Part shown: one piece after another, positions 1 to 8,324 of the stretch | How positions within the stretch are numbered: position 1 is the stretch's first letter | Layout of the letters: every line of letters begins with the position of its first letter | IMG/VR virus record: IMGVR_UViG_3300021962_000447 | Location: 1 to 29,929 of that record | Origin: a virus | DNA length: 29,929 nt | Strand: one strand, 5' to 3' | The notes under the pieces: model-generated | Databases searched by the model: none | Told to the model about the DNA's origin: nothing | Seen by the model: only the letters and a program-made list of their open reading frames with translations | Program-made: the position numbers and the translations under genes

Positions 1-56
1 AAAAGATCAGTTATCTCAACCCAAGTATTCGAGTTCTTAATATAGGCGGTTTGCAT
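1..56 (-). CDS. Fibre-like structural protein, 5' part only
   Basis: An open frame begins with ATG at 56-54 and runs off the left edge of the window after 18 codons, reading MQTAYIKNSNTWVEITDL. It starts two bases after the stop codon of the preceding gene, as tightly packed phage genes do. The short peptide, with its Y-x-K...W-x-E pattern, resembles the start of small repetitive fibre or decoration proteins that I recall from cyanomyoviruses. Too little is present to assign a function, so the call rests on position and on the similar neighbour. Confidence 0.5.
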   Translation of the reverse strand, partial: MQTAYIKNSNTWVEITDL

Positions 57-57
57 A

Positions 58-402
58 TCAAACGACGTACCAAATGTCTCCGTCAAATCCAGCCGTTACG
101 CTGGGAGTAGAACCTACAGAAATATAACGAGTTCCATAGGCATTGCTAGTTGATCCTACAGAGATTACCGTTCCAGTTGTTAAGATTGGATTGCTACCAG
201 CATAACCAACCTGATTTACAGTAATAGATGTATCGGGAATGTTTTCCTCATAATACTTCTTAGTTACATAGTGCTCAGAATTCTGAGGATCTACACCAGC
301 AACAGGCTGAATGAATGTAGTTTTTCTAACCTCAACATTCTCCTGCGCCAAAAGACCATCAGGATTGTCAATATTTGGGTAGATAGTTTCAAACTGTGAC
401 AT
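58..402 (-). CDS. Conserved cyanophage structural protein (fibre or baseplate accessory)
   Basis: This 114-aa protein starts with MSQFETIYPNIDNPDG and ends with DGDIWYVV. Its second half is rich in G, S, T and V and has a repeated ISVGST element (about residues 80-85 and 93-98), typical of beta-structured fibre proteins. The middle contains HYVTKKYYEENIP, a pattern I associate with cyanophage virion proteins. It lies 2 bp downstream of the spike-tip gene in the hub operon, which suggests it is part of the virion. No enzyme motif is visible. The exact role is unknown; virion attachment is inferred from context. Confidence 0.6.
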   Translation of the reverse strand: MSQFETIYPNIDNPDGLLAQENVEVRKTTFIQPVAGVDPQNSEHYVTKKYYEENIPDTSITVNQVGYAGSNPILTTGTVISVGSTSNAYGTRYISVGSTPSVTAGFDGDIWYVV

Positions 403-404
403 GA

Positions 405-935
405 TTATCTATTGATAATTGATTTGCCGATCTCAAGCAGAATGCCAGGACCAAGTTTAGTCGTAGCAGCAATCTTCTGAACAAAAGTCATCTTCATTGC
501 TTGCATTATGTTTCCTGCTTTACCAGTTGCCTGAACTTTGTTGCCATCAATATCTACTTTTGCCTTTCCCTTGAGGTTTAAGTTTCTTCCTGCCTTGAGA
601 GTTAGATCTCTCTTGGCATCTAGAACAATATCTCTACCTTTAATTCTTACTTGACCAGATATAGCATTGATACAAATATCACCGTTCATGCAGTTGATAA
701 TCATATCAATCTGACCTAGGTCATTATCTTCACCGGTAGTAACTTCCATCGTTTTATCAACGACAATTCGTACAGTACCGTCTTGAGACAATGAATGAAT
801 GAAGACTTCACCTTCATCGGTGATAGCCATAACCTTAGCAACCTCAGGTCCATATCCACCTGCCTGAGGATTATTGATGTCCTGCTTATAGTTCGGGCCT
901 TTATTGGCAATGATTCTTCTTTCTTTGTTTGACAT
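405..935 (-). CDS. Beta-helical spike-tip protein (gp5 C-terminal/VgrG-like)
   Basis: This 176-aa protein has a central stretch (about residues 78-140) of short alternating beta repeats rich in I, D, G, K and N, such as GDICINAISGQVRIKGRDIV and LTLKAGRNLNLKG. This is the pattern of the triple beta-helix in T4 gp5 C-terminal domains and VgrG tips. Its ATG overlaps the stop codon of the OB-fold gp5 gene (TAATG), so the two are translationally coupled and probably assemble together as the membrane-piercing needle below the hub. In T4 the OB, lysozyme and beta-helix modules are one polypeptide; here the beta-helix is separate. The last 35 residues are not repetitive. Confidence 0.65.
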   Translation of the reverse strand: MSNKERRIIANKGPNYKQDINNPQAGGYGPEVAKVMAITDEGEVFIHSLSQDGTVRIVVDKTMEVTTGEDNDLGQIDMIINCMNGDICINAISGQVRIKGRDIVLDAKRDLTLKAGRNLNLKGKAKVDIDGNKVQATGKAGNIMQAMKMTFVQKIAATTKLGPGILLEIGKSIINR

Positions 936-3079
936 TATTGAATCCTCAGTACCTCAAAAGGTGATCCCACACAATCCTTGACGTACAGAACTTCTCCTGT
1001 ACCATCTATAATTATATCACTAACAACTGGTGCCAAATTAGCACCACTACCATTACCATCAACAATCAAAGTTGGTGTTGCCGTTACAGAATTGAGAGAA
1101 GTAGGTGTTACTTTGGTAATTACACCATTATCAATGACAACGTTGTAGTTGTTACCGAGATCATCAGTAACTACTGTGTCGTCGTCATATCCAATACCAC
1201 CATTGACAACTTTAATATCGACAACACCAAGAGTTCCCTGTGTTGGATCAATCGTATATCCCTCTCCAGGATCTACAACATAGATTGATTCAATACCTCC
1301 ACTAGAGTTTAATGTTGCTCTAGCAACACATCCATATCCCTGCTTACACTGATCTTTAATCTTTACGATTGGAGGATAAGCATATCCCTGACCAGGATCT
1401 TCAATCTGGAATCCAATAATGCCGCCTAGTTGATTAGCAGCATTGACTGTATCGGTTACGGCTGCTCCTAGTTCTGGTGTCTGTTGAATAAAGTTTCCTA
1501 CAAATGCCTTGGCAAGAGCACCAAATCCACCGCCACCGATAAACTCTACCTGAGGTCTTCCACAAGGTAAAGCCCCAGGATCTCCAGCATAACATCCTTG
1601 CGATTGTCTAACTTGGAGATTTGGATTCTTAGTAATACCTTTCAGAAGTCCTTCGGATGACACATTATCTGTACCAAGATCAAAAGATCCTAGTTTATCC
1701 ATCACCTTATCAAACATGCTAGGTTCTTCTTTTTCGCCAGATGCAGGTTCTCCGTTATCTTCTCGCTCACCCTCTTTCTTAGTATTCTTCTCATCATCAT
1801 CTTTTGCCTTCTCGGGGCCAGATCCGATACACCACTTTTTAATCTCTGCACATGCAGCACCCTGACCACAATCAAGGAAGGCAAGAATAGATTTGAATGC
1901 TCCACCAGCACCCTGCAAAAATCCAATGACAGTGAACACTGGTCCGAGAATCTTGTTCAGTGATTCTAAGGGACCAGCCAAAGCATCAGAGATTTGCTTT
2001 ACAATATTAGCGAGGAAACTACCAGCGTATGCCTCAACAGCACACTGAGTTACATCGAGAATGTTACCAATAAAAGACTCTAAGAGACCTCTCGCTGCCT
2101 CTTTAAGACCCTCTACAATCTTATTCCCAACACACTGAAGTGTATCCTGAAACTTCTCGATGATGGGGATTTGTGCTGCTTGTGCTGCTACTCCAGCCGC
2201 ATATGATACAGGAAAGTTTCCTGCGGTTGCTGCCATTGTAGAGGCAAACACTGAATCAAACAGTTTTTCCAGACCCTTTGATAATACCTTCTCCAGTTCA
2301 CCAAATAGAGCACCAATAGCAGTCTGCACAAAATTACCACCAATATCTTGAATCAGACTCAAGACCTTGTTAATTTCCTTTTGAATGTTAGCCGCTGCCT
2401 TACCAACCTTATTGAGTTTAGTGATAAGATTGTCTAGAACTTCTGTCAGTTCTGCGATTGGATTATCCTTACATGCATCAGCAAGTCTTACACAAGTTCC
2501 ATTCGCTCTGTTGTCAGCCTCTACGCCATTTGTTCCCTTTGTTGTGTTAGATGGTGTCTTAGGTGAAGATGTTCCTTGCTCACCAGTTTCTGATGGATCA
2601 GATGCAGTTTTAGGATCAGCACCATTCTTAACTTCACTTGCCTTATCAGGAATCCTGTTGTGAGCAGGCTTCATCTTGTCAGTCTTTCCGCTGTAAGGAA
2701 CGAAAGGTGACTTATATTTTGGAGATGCTAGTTTAGTTACTTCGTCAGTTTTACCAAAAACTCCACTAATGCAAGGGAGTTGAGAATTATCGCCATCAAG
2801 GAAGAATCCAAATACAACATCTCCAGGTCTAATTTTATGACTGGAGTAGTTTCCTGCACCACCACTACCACCAGTGGTGCTTAGAAGAATGTTTGCATAA
2901 GGAAGTTTATCATTTGGCAGTTCTTCTTCACTGAAAGGGTGGTATCCCATGATACGCACACGAACCCTATTACCCCAGGTGTCTCTAATCTCACCAGGGG
3001 CAACTTGACCGATCCACCAACGGAATCCGTCTCTTCCTACGAAGTTATTTTGTAAACTACCAAATTCCTCTAATGACAT
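935..3079 (-). CDS. gp5: gp5-like baseplate hub protein, OB-fold without lysozyme domain
   Basis: This 714-aa protein starts with an OB-fold-like domain (about residues 18-112), with GFRWWIGQVAPGEIRDTWGN and a later KIRPGDVVFGFFLDGDNSQ segment. This is the T4 gp5 N-terminal pattern that binds gp27. A low-complexity linker rich in P, S, T and G follows (about 115-190). Next comes a long, mostly helical, cysteine-containing region (about 195-430) and an acidic/basic linker. The C-terminal 200 residues contain repeats with GxGY cores (for example PGQGYAYPP, PGEGYTIDP, GGIGYDDD). No lysozyme catalytic motif is visible between OB and C-terminus; a hydrolase-like region lies in the 594-aa gene two genes upstream. 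The hub role is firm from the N-terminus and the gene 27 neighbourhood; the middle region is of unknown function. Confidence 0.75.
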   Translation of the reverse strand: MSLEEFGSLQNNFVGRDGFRWWIGQVAPGEIRDTWGNRVRVRIMGYHPFSEEELPNDKLPYANILLSTTGGSGGAGNYSSHKIRPGDVVFGFFLDGDNSQLPCISGVFGKTDEVTKLASPKYKSPFVPYSGKTDKMKPAHNRIPDKASEVKNGADPKTASDPSETGEQGTSSPKTPSNTTKGTNGVEADNRANGTCVRLADACKDNPIAELTEVLDNLITKLNKVGKAAANIQKEINKVLSLIQDIGGNFVQTAIGALFGELEKVLSKGLEKLFDSVFASTMAATAGNFPVSYAAGVAAQAAQIPIIEKFQDTLQCVGNKIVEGLKEAARGLLESFIGNILDVTQCAVEAYAGSFLANIVKQISDALAGPLESLNKILGPVFTVIGFLQGAGGAFKSILAFLDCGQGAACAEIKKWCIGSGPEKAKDDDEKNTKKEGEREDNGEPASGEKEEPSMFDKVMDKLGSFDLGTDNVSSEGLLKGITKNPNLQVRQSQGCYAGDPGALPCGRPQVEFIGGGGFGALAKAFVGNFIQQTPELGAAVTDTVNAANQLGGIIGFQIEDPGQGYAYPPIVKIKDQCKQGYGCVARATLNSSGGIESIYVVDPGEGYTIDPTQGTLGVVDIKVVNGGIGYDDDTVVTDDLGNNYNVVIDNGVITKVTPTSLNSVTATPTLIVDGNGSGANLAPVVSDIIIDGTGEVLYVKDCVGSPFEVLRIQ

Positions 3080-3084
3080 TTATA

Positions 3085-3297
3085 TCAGTCGTCGTAAACT
3101 AGACACTCTGGGGCTTCAGGGTTGGCATCACAATACAATTCCAGGGGAGTGGGATCATGATGATCTTCTGGATGATTGGCATGATATGCTTCTAATTCTT
3201 GCAGTTCTCCTTCAGTATGACGGCGCATTTGGGGAGAAATAGTAGGATCATCGAGAATCTTTTTGTCCTGCTCGATGTGTGCTTCGATGTTTTCCAT
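3085..3297 (-). CDS. cp12: CP12-like Calvin-cycle regulator (auxiliary metabolic gene)
   Basis: This 70-aa acidic protein ends in LELYCDANPEAPECLVYDD, the conserved C-terminal CP12 segment with the redox-active cysteine pair (C56 and C65) and the GAPDH-binding tail. CP12 is a small disordered protein that, when oxidised, ties GAPDH and phosphoribulokinase into an inactive complex. Cyanophage copies are thought to slow the Calvin cycle and favour the pentose phosphate pathway. The N-terminal cysteine pair of plant and many cyanobacterial CP12s is absent. A histidine-rich HPEDHHDPT stretch precedes the tail. It sits between hub genes 27 and 5, with a 5-bp gap after its stop, so it is probably co-transcribed with virion genes. 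Confidence 0.85.
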   Translation of the reverse strand: MENIEAHIEQDKKILDDPTISPQMRRHTEGELQELEAYHANHPEDHHDPTPLELYCDANPEAPECLVYDD

Positions 3298-4620
3298 TTA
3301 TGCTTCTTTATTGTTTGGAGTATACAGTCCTATTGTATCACGGACTAATGTCAAATAGGTAAACGATTGCTGGCCTTGGAAATAATGACACAAATCCTTA
3401 ATCATATATAGTCCACTTTGAACAGGGTCATGTTCATTCTGTTTTTGTTCTTGAGTTACTACAGAAGGGAACATGCATTTTATAACTTGTCCTGCTTCCA
3501 AATCTGTATTACATGGAACAGCCATTTTCACTTGCTGAGTGAACAATGAGTTGTATCGCATCAAAGATTGCGAATGATATTTTCCAGGATCAGCATTAGC
3601 ACTCTTATCTTTATTATCACCTAAAGTTCCAATGTCTTGAACACCAGTGATAATTCTGGATGGAATTTCTCCAAGACTTATCTTTTGACCATATGCGTTT
3701 TCTACTTCTGGTAAAACAAATTGTTGTCCAAGATTTCTAACACCCTGAAGATAATCTTCTCTAGTAAATAATCCGATGTCAGGACTAGTGAATTGGAATG
3801 TCAATGGGTTCCAATATATTCTATAAGATGCAAACTGTCCCGTTCTCAGCTTTGCAATCAAATTAGTATTAGTAGAAGTTTTATACTTCAAAATTGCATT
3901 ACTCGTATCCTTATTAATATTACTCTCATTAACATCGGAGTAAGTATAAGTCGCTACTGGATCTTGAGAAATGAGTCCATCAATTGATTTAAACTTAAAT
4001 CCACTCTTTGTTTGATAAAACAGGAATCCAGCCGATGCATCTTTCTCAGTCTTTCCAGACACTGACTTCGCTGCAAGCATCTGTAAAACCGTAAATGGTT
4101 TTCTAGTGTTACCTAGAAATGCATACTTGTTTTGTGTATCATCAACGTCAAAAGGAAGGTTCGTTTGTATAACCTCAGACATAATTTTTTTAACGTTTTC
4201 TGAGATTCTGGCTGATCCCTCATATTTTTTATATACCCTACTTGTCTCGTTTTTGATTGCTTCTTTGGAAACTAGATGTAATGTAAATCTTTCTTTCTGA
4301 TTGGTTGCAATTACATCACTAACTTTTCCAACGTGAAGATACTCCGTGGTATCATCCCATCTTAATCCAGATCCTTTTCTAGTGTCAATAGAAAGTTGCA
4401 CTCTCTCACCACCTCTAACAGGCAATCCATTATATAATCCAGTCCCATTCACGACACCACCAGACGTTGTAATAATCAATTTTGCAGTCACTGTAGGTGA
4501 AAAAATATCCTCATAGTAAGTCACGGCAACAACACCATTGCGAATGTCAATGACATTTTGCTTGTCGTTAGACTCAATATTCAATACCTTATAGGTTGCT
4601 GACTGTTGAGCTGCCGTCAT
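3298..4620 (-). CDS. gp27: Baseplate hub subunit gp27-like
   Basis: This 440-aa protein is assigned to the T4 gp27 role (the trimeric hub ring that holds the gp5 spike) mainly from position, length (T4 gp27 is about 390 aa) and general character. It has beta-rich segments near the start (NGVVAVTYYEDIFSPTVTAK), a hub-like KERFTLHLVSKEAIKNE stretch near residue 110, and a C-terminal region (TDLEAGQVIKCMFPS ... SGLYMIKDLCHYF) like the Tal/gp27 fold, in which barrel domains end in LYMIK-type strands. It overlaps the upstream 594-aa gene by 4 bp and is followed directly by cp12. Residue-level homology to T4 gp27 was not verified. Confidence 0.7.
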   Translation of the reverse strand: MTAAQQSATYKVLNIESNDKQNVIDIRNGVVAVTYYEDIFSPTVTAKLIITTSGGVVNGTGLYNGLPVRGGERVQLSIDTRKGSGLRWDDTTEYLHVGKVSDVIATNQKERFTLHLVSKEAIKNETSRVYKKYEGSARISENVKKIMSEVIQTNLPFDVDDTQNKYAFLGNTRKPFTVLQMLAAKSVSGKTEKDASAGFLFYQTKSGFKFKSIDGLISQDPVATYTYSDVNESNINKDTSNAILKYKTSTNTNLIAKLRTGQFASYRIYWNPLTFQFTSPDIGLFTREDYLQGVRNLGQQFVLPEVENAYGQKISLGEIPSRIITGVQDIGTLGDNKDKSANADPGKYHSQSLMRYNSLFTQQVKMAVPCNTDLEAGQVIKCMFPSVVTQEQKQNEHDPVQSGLYMIKDLCHYFQGQQSFTYLTLVRDTIGLYTPNNKEA

Positions 4621-6401
4621 TGGAATGCAAGTGAAGTGAATAACATACTATTTAAGTTACTAAGCGATGACACTGGAACATCTGTTGATGGAACATTATC
4701 GGCATTATATTTTGGAGGTGCGGTAGCTGCACGTTTTTCCATTGCCATCTTGATTAAGCGGTCAAGTTTTTCCATATCGAGAGGAGGTTCTCCACCACTA
4801 TCTAGAGGAGCAAGAGATCCTTGAGAGGGGTCCAACCCAGTATCCATTAATGGTCCACCTCTAGATCCTCCCTTAAAAGATACATGCAGGTGATCGTAGT
4901 GATTTGCAGTTTGCCAAAGAACTTCAGCAACTCCTAAAGATGATCGATTGTCTCTAAAATATTTTGCCAGAGAGTCTAACTGTGCTTTAGTGTTGTGTGA
5001 TAATGGATAATCTAATGCTTCACCATAATTATGGTAGGAGTTATAACTCCTCCTCATCACACGTTCTCTACCGGAACCAGTATAACCACTAAACAAATTA
5101 AAGTCTGGATGTTGCCAGGGTGTATATCCTTTTGTAAGTAAAGAACGACCAACTTTTACCGCTTGCCCATATGCTGAAGATGGGTTAGCAGGCCTGCGAA
5201 CAGATCCATCACCAGCTCCAGGAGTTCCTCTTTTTGCTCTTGCCCTATCTAATGCTGCCTCAACAGTTTCTGGAGAAATAGATGCTCTATTTCCTGCGCT
5301 ACCGGCATATCTTGATTGCCCTCTTTTCTTTCCAGCTTCTGCATAAGATAATCCAACAGATGCAAACTCTCTAGCAAGTTCTTGTGCTGCTTCTGCTCTA
5401 TTATTAGATTCTCCACGAATATATCTACCAACCTCAGGTCTTTTAAACCTCACCACATAATCAGTAAACTTTTCCTGAGTTGCAGCATCAAATTTATCAG
5501 ATCCCTTTATCCCCATGTTCCTGACAAAACCTACCATGGTGTCAGGAATTATCTGATACTTTCCAACAGCAAACACTTGTCCAGCTGACTGAAGTCTCAT
5601 AACTTCAGCAACTGTCATTTCCTGTAGATTTCTACCAAAATATCTTCTAGCTCCACCAGGACTATCGCCTGCATTTCCCCTGTTTATTGACTCGTATCCA
5701 CCTTCTCCACCAGCAATTATCTCGAATAAATCTCCAGATTGAACCTTTCCTCCAGGTCCAGGTTCACCACCATCTTCAACAGGAAATGATCCAAGAGGAG
5801 CAGTCAATATTCTTTCGCCATCTTTAAAGTCTTTTTCCAAAGATGCAATAGCATTATCAAGTTTTTTTTGCGCTTTCTTTACATCACCACTTCTATCTTT
5901 AAAATCAAGGGTTAGAATTTGCTTTGTCTTTGCAGCAATGAGTTCAGTTGTTGAAGTCATAATCTGCAAATTCTTTTGAACCATGCTTCTAAAGATTTCT
6001 CCCATCCTTCTGATTCTTTGGTTCAAATCTTTGATTGCATTAATGATTTTTGGTAATTTATCAGTAATCCATCCAATCAGATATATTCCCAAGAAGTTCA
6101 TGATTCTTGCGAATGCATCTACCGCAAAATTAGGAACCTTCTTTACCAAATTCAAATTAAATTTAGATCCCTGTTTTTCTAAAGCATTTTCTTTTGCCGT
6201 TCTAGTTTTTGCTTCCCCAAGTAAATAAACGCTTCGTTCTTCTTTTTGATTTAATTTCTTAGTTGTTTTAATTTTCTTTTGAAGTACTTTCCCAATATTG
6301 ATTACAGTCTTTTTCACCATGCCAGCATTATTCTGCTGCTTGGTTAAAGCACCACCTGCGGCAGTCTTAGTTATAGCACGGTATTGTACAATAGCTGCCA
6401 T
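4617..6401 (-). CDS. Tail/hub protein with lysozyme-like and M15-peptidase-like domains
   Basis: This 594-aa protein has three parts. Residues 1-200 are basic and helical, with a hydrophobic motif FLGIYLIGWITDKL (103-116) shared with the neighbouring 579-aa protein. Residues about 222-350 look like a lysozyme or transglycosylase domain: a candidate catalytic Glu in GGEGGYES (E233) and AVGKYQIIPDT (278-288), the typical glycan-cleft pattern. Residues about 410-512 look like a zinc D,D-peptidase of the M15 type: SYHNYGEALD (H457, D464) and HYDHLHVSF (501-509, H506 as third ligand). A proline- and serine-rich tail follows. It probably digests glycan and peptide bonds of peptidoglycan during infection. 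It overlaps both neighbours by 1-4 bp within the hub operon, so it is likely a virion protein rather than a lysis endolysin. Confidence 0.7.
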   Translation of the reverse strand: MAAIVQYRAITKTAAGGALTKQQNNAGMVKKTVINIGKVLQKKIKTTKKLNQKEERSVYLLGEAKTRTAKENALEKQGSKFNLNLVKKVPNFAVDAFARIMNFLGIYLIGWITDKLPKIINAIKDLNQRIRRMGEIFRSMVQKNLQIMTSTTELIAAKTKQILTLDFKDRSGDVKKAQKKLDNAIASLEKDFKDGERILTAPLGSFPVEDGGEPGPGGKVQSGDLFEIIAGGEGGYESINRGNAGDSPGGARRYFGRNLQEMTVAEVMRLQSAGQVFAVGKYQIIPDTMVGFVRNMGIKGSDKFDAATQEKFTDYVVRFKRPEVGRYIRGESNNRAEAAQELAREFASVGLSYAEAGKKRGQSRYAGSAGNRASISPETVEAALDRARAKRGTPGAGDGSVRRPANPSSAYGQAVKVGRSLLTKGYTPWQHPDFNLFSGYTGSGRERVMRRSYNSYHNYGEALDYPLSHNTKAQLDSLAKYFRDNRSSLGVAEVLWQTANHYDHLHVSFKGGSRGGPLMDTGLDPSQGSLAPLDSGGEPPLDMEKLDRLIKMAMEKRAATAPPKYNADNVPSTDVPVSSLSNLNSMLFTSLAFQ

Positions 6402-8140
6402 TAGACTAATACATTATAGATGGAATAAGAAAAAACTAAGTATGGATTATCATAATTAGTTGATTCGATGGAGGGAAGATCAGTCACCAATTGTTTATTT
6501 GGTACTTGTTGTGGTGGCCTGGGAGATCCCATTGGGATTGGAATAACAACAGGAGAAGTTCTTCCTCCACCGTTTCTTATTGGTGTAAGTACAGAATTAT
6601 TATTTACTGCACCTCCAGGAGAAACTCTCGTAACCTTACCTGTTCCTGCACCGTCATTTTGAGCTTCTGGAGATTTTATATTTGTTGCTGGGCCAGACTG
6701 AGGAGTTCTTGCATCCCAAGATGCCAATGCTTTAACAGTGCTTGACTGTTTGTCCATCCATGCAGAGAACCATTTATCAAATTCATTCTCTGGTTGTTTT
6801 TTAGAGTTAAACCAATCATCAAACGGTTTTACAACCGCTTTACCAACCATAGGACCAAGAAATCCACTAGCTGCTAGTCCTATCCAAAATCCAGCACCGG
6901 GAATGAGTGCCGATAAAGCAGCCGTTAAAGATCCAGAAAAGACACCCTCACCAAGACCCTCAAGTAAACCACCAAGAATAGCCTGAGTTGGAGATTGCCC
7001 AGACCCAAATCTATTTCTAACAGTAAAAAATGATGCTAAAACAGTTCCGAGTAAACTTTCACCAATAATATTTTTAAGTAATTTTCCTATAGAATTAGAA
7101 CCTTTTTTAAGCAACTTGTCGCTGACAAATCCAGTCAATTTGCTAATTAAACCTTTCTTACCTCCTTTCTTAGCCGATTCTTTAACTGCGATGTCATAAT
7201 ATCCTTTAGGACCAGATGGTCCAAAATCAGTTTGTATCGGTTTTGGTGGTTTTTTTCCCTTCGGAAGCAGTCCTCTTACGGCTTGTGCTAATGGTTTTAC
7301 AGTTTTTTCTGCAATTGGTTTTACAACACTTTCAGTTAATTGTTGTATAGGTTTTTGAACAATTCCTTTGAATTTATTCAGCATTCCAATGGCAAGATCT
7401 CTTATTTTTTTAAAAAATGGAGTAAAAATTTTCCTTCCAATTCTTAAAGAAAATCTAGTGATCGTCTTGATTGCATTTGCTACCCAAAAAGCAAATCCAT
7501 TTGCAATATTAGCAACTGGTGCAAAAAATCTACCAAGAGAATTAATAAGTGTGTCTCTATACTTAGTAAATTCTTCAACATTCCCCGCTGCTTGAGCAGA
7601 GAACATATTGATGAGTTTATCGCTGGTCCAACCAGCCAAATAAATCATCAAGAATTTAGCAAGTCTTTCTAAGAAAGGAATTTGCACTTGCATTCCTTTC
7701 TTAGCTTTTTCTACTTTTTGTGCCTTTGGTTTGTCTGCTCCTTCTAACTTTTGCTCCGCAGATCCTCTGACTAGTTTTTCTCTTACCCTTCTTTGTTTCT
7801 CAAATTGTTCTTCTCTATACTTAGTTTCAGTCTCAGCATCAGTTTTTAATAGTGTTAGAATGTCACCCAACTTTTGATTAACATCATTCGTAGCGATTGC
7901 ACCAGGATCTCTAACTACTAGAGCTCCGCCTGCAAGTCCACCAGAGCGGCCTCCTCCTCCGCCTCCGCCACCTCTAAAACTTCCACCTCCGCCACTTCCT
8001 CCGAATACTTTAGATCCAGAGACTTTAGCCTTTTTGAACAGTTCCTTTCTTTGCTTCGCAGTAAGATATTCTCCTGTTACAGGATCTTTACCGTGTGCCA
8101 GAATGGCAGTCATTAAATTGTCAGTCTTACCTGATGCCAT
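6401..8140 (-). CDS. Tape-measure-like tail protein
   Basis: This 579-aa protein has a glycine-rich linker near residues 45-72, a charged coiled-coil-like stretch (about 100-150), a hydrophobic motif FLMIYLAGWTSDKL shared with the downstream 594-aa protein, several amphipathic helices, and a long hydrophobic stretch near residues 370-445 (LLGTVLASFF ... ALIPGAGFWIGLAASGFLG). Helical proteins with membrane-inserting segments, encoded just after the tail assembly chaperones, are usually tape measures. The length is close to that of T4 gp29 (590 aa). No sequence match to gp29 is evident to me, so this rests on gene order and composition. Its ATG lies inside the end of the gene-51-like frame (stop 8129-8127). 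A non-enzymatic hub protein is the alternative. Confidence 0.5.
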   Translation of the reverse strand: MASGKTDNLMTAILAHGKDPVTGEYLTAKQRKELFKKAKVSGSKVFGGSGGGGSFRGGGGGGGGRSGGLAGGALVVRDPGAIATNDVNQKLGDILTLLKTDAETETKYREEQFEKQRRVREKLVRGSAEQKLEGADKPKAQKVEKAKKGMQVQIPFLERLAKFLMIYLAGWTSDKLINMFSAQAAGNVEEFTKYRDTLINSLGRFFAPVANIANGFAFWVANAIKTITRFSLRIGRKIFTPFFKKIRDLAIGMLNKFKGIVQKPIQQLTESVVKPIAEKTVKPLAQAVRGLLPKGKKPPKPIQTDFGPSGPKGYYDIAVKESAKKGGKKGLISKLTGFVSDKLLKKGSNSIGKLLKNIIGESLLGTVLASFFTVRNRFGSGQSPTQAILGGLLEGLGEGVFSGSLTAALSALIPGAGFWIGLAASGFLGPMVGKAVVKPFDDWFNSKKQPENEFDKWFSAWMDKQSSTVKALASWDARTPQSGPATNIKSPEAQNDGAGTGKVTRVSPGGAVNNNSVLTPIRNGGGRTSPVVIPIPMGSPRPPQQVPNKQLVTDLPSIESTNYDNPYLVFSYSIYNVLV

Positions 8141-8318
8141 TCTGTTGTTGATCCTTTAGTCTCTCTTCTTCCAGATATTGTGACAGGAGAGTAACGTATA
8201 TTTCACGTTCCCAAGGGATCATGTTTTCCAACTCTGTCAGGCTATATTTATGGTGCTGAACTAGGGCAAAATTTGTCTTATAGTAACTCTCAACATTTTC
8301 ATGAGAGAGTGCTAGCTG
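8127..8318 (-). CDS. gp51: gene-51-like tail/hub assembly extension, read by -1 frameshift from gene 26
   Basis: This open frame lies between gene 26 and the tape-measure-like gene and encodes 63 residues, including HHKYSLTELENMIPWEREIY and VTLLSQYLEEERLK. That pattern is typical of the C-terminal part of tail assembly chaperones (gene-51-like in cyanomyoviruses). The frame is open only back to a TAA at 8351-8349, and no ATG, GTG or TTG lies before the conserved part; the first ATG (at ENM) would discard over half of it. It is exactly in the -1 frame of gene 26 at a T TTT TTC heptamer, so it is probably made as a gene 26-51 fusion of 297 residues. Its stop overlaps the start of the next gene by 14 bp. 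Confidence 0.75.
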   Translation of the reverse strand, partial: QLALSHENVESYYKTNFALVQHHKYSLTELENMIPWEREIYVTLLSQYLEEERLKDQQQNGIR

Positions 8319-8324
8319 AAAAAA
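8286..8324 (-). promoter_or_regulatory. Programmed -1 ribosomal frameshift site: slippery heptamer plus hairpin
   Basis: On the minus strand the gene 26 codons are GCA AGT TTT TTC AGC TAG. The heptamer T_TTT_TTC (8324-8318) fits X_XXY_YYZ in the correct phase. After a 7-nt spacer there is a hairpin (8310-8286): stem ACTCTC / GAGAGT, a small internal loop, a CAT / ATG inner stem and a GAAA tetraloop. The gene 26 stop lies in the spacer. Slippage by -1 puts ribosomes into the gene-51-like frame. All parts are seen directly; function is inferred from known -1 frameshift signals. Confidence 0.75.

Noticed and set aside
7905-8010. Glycine-codon-rich tract as a tandem repeat array
   Set aside because: It encodes the flexible GGGG linker of the 579-aa protein in frame and has no regular repeat unit.
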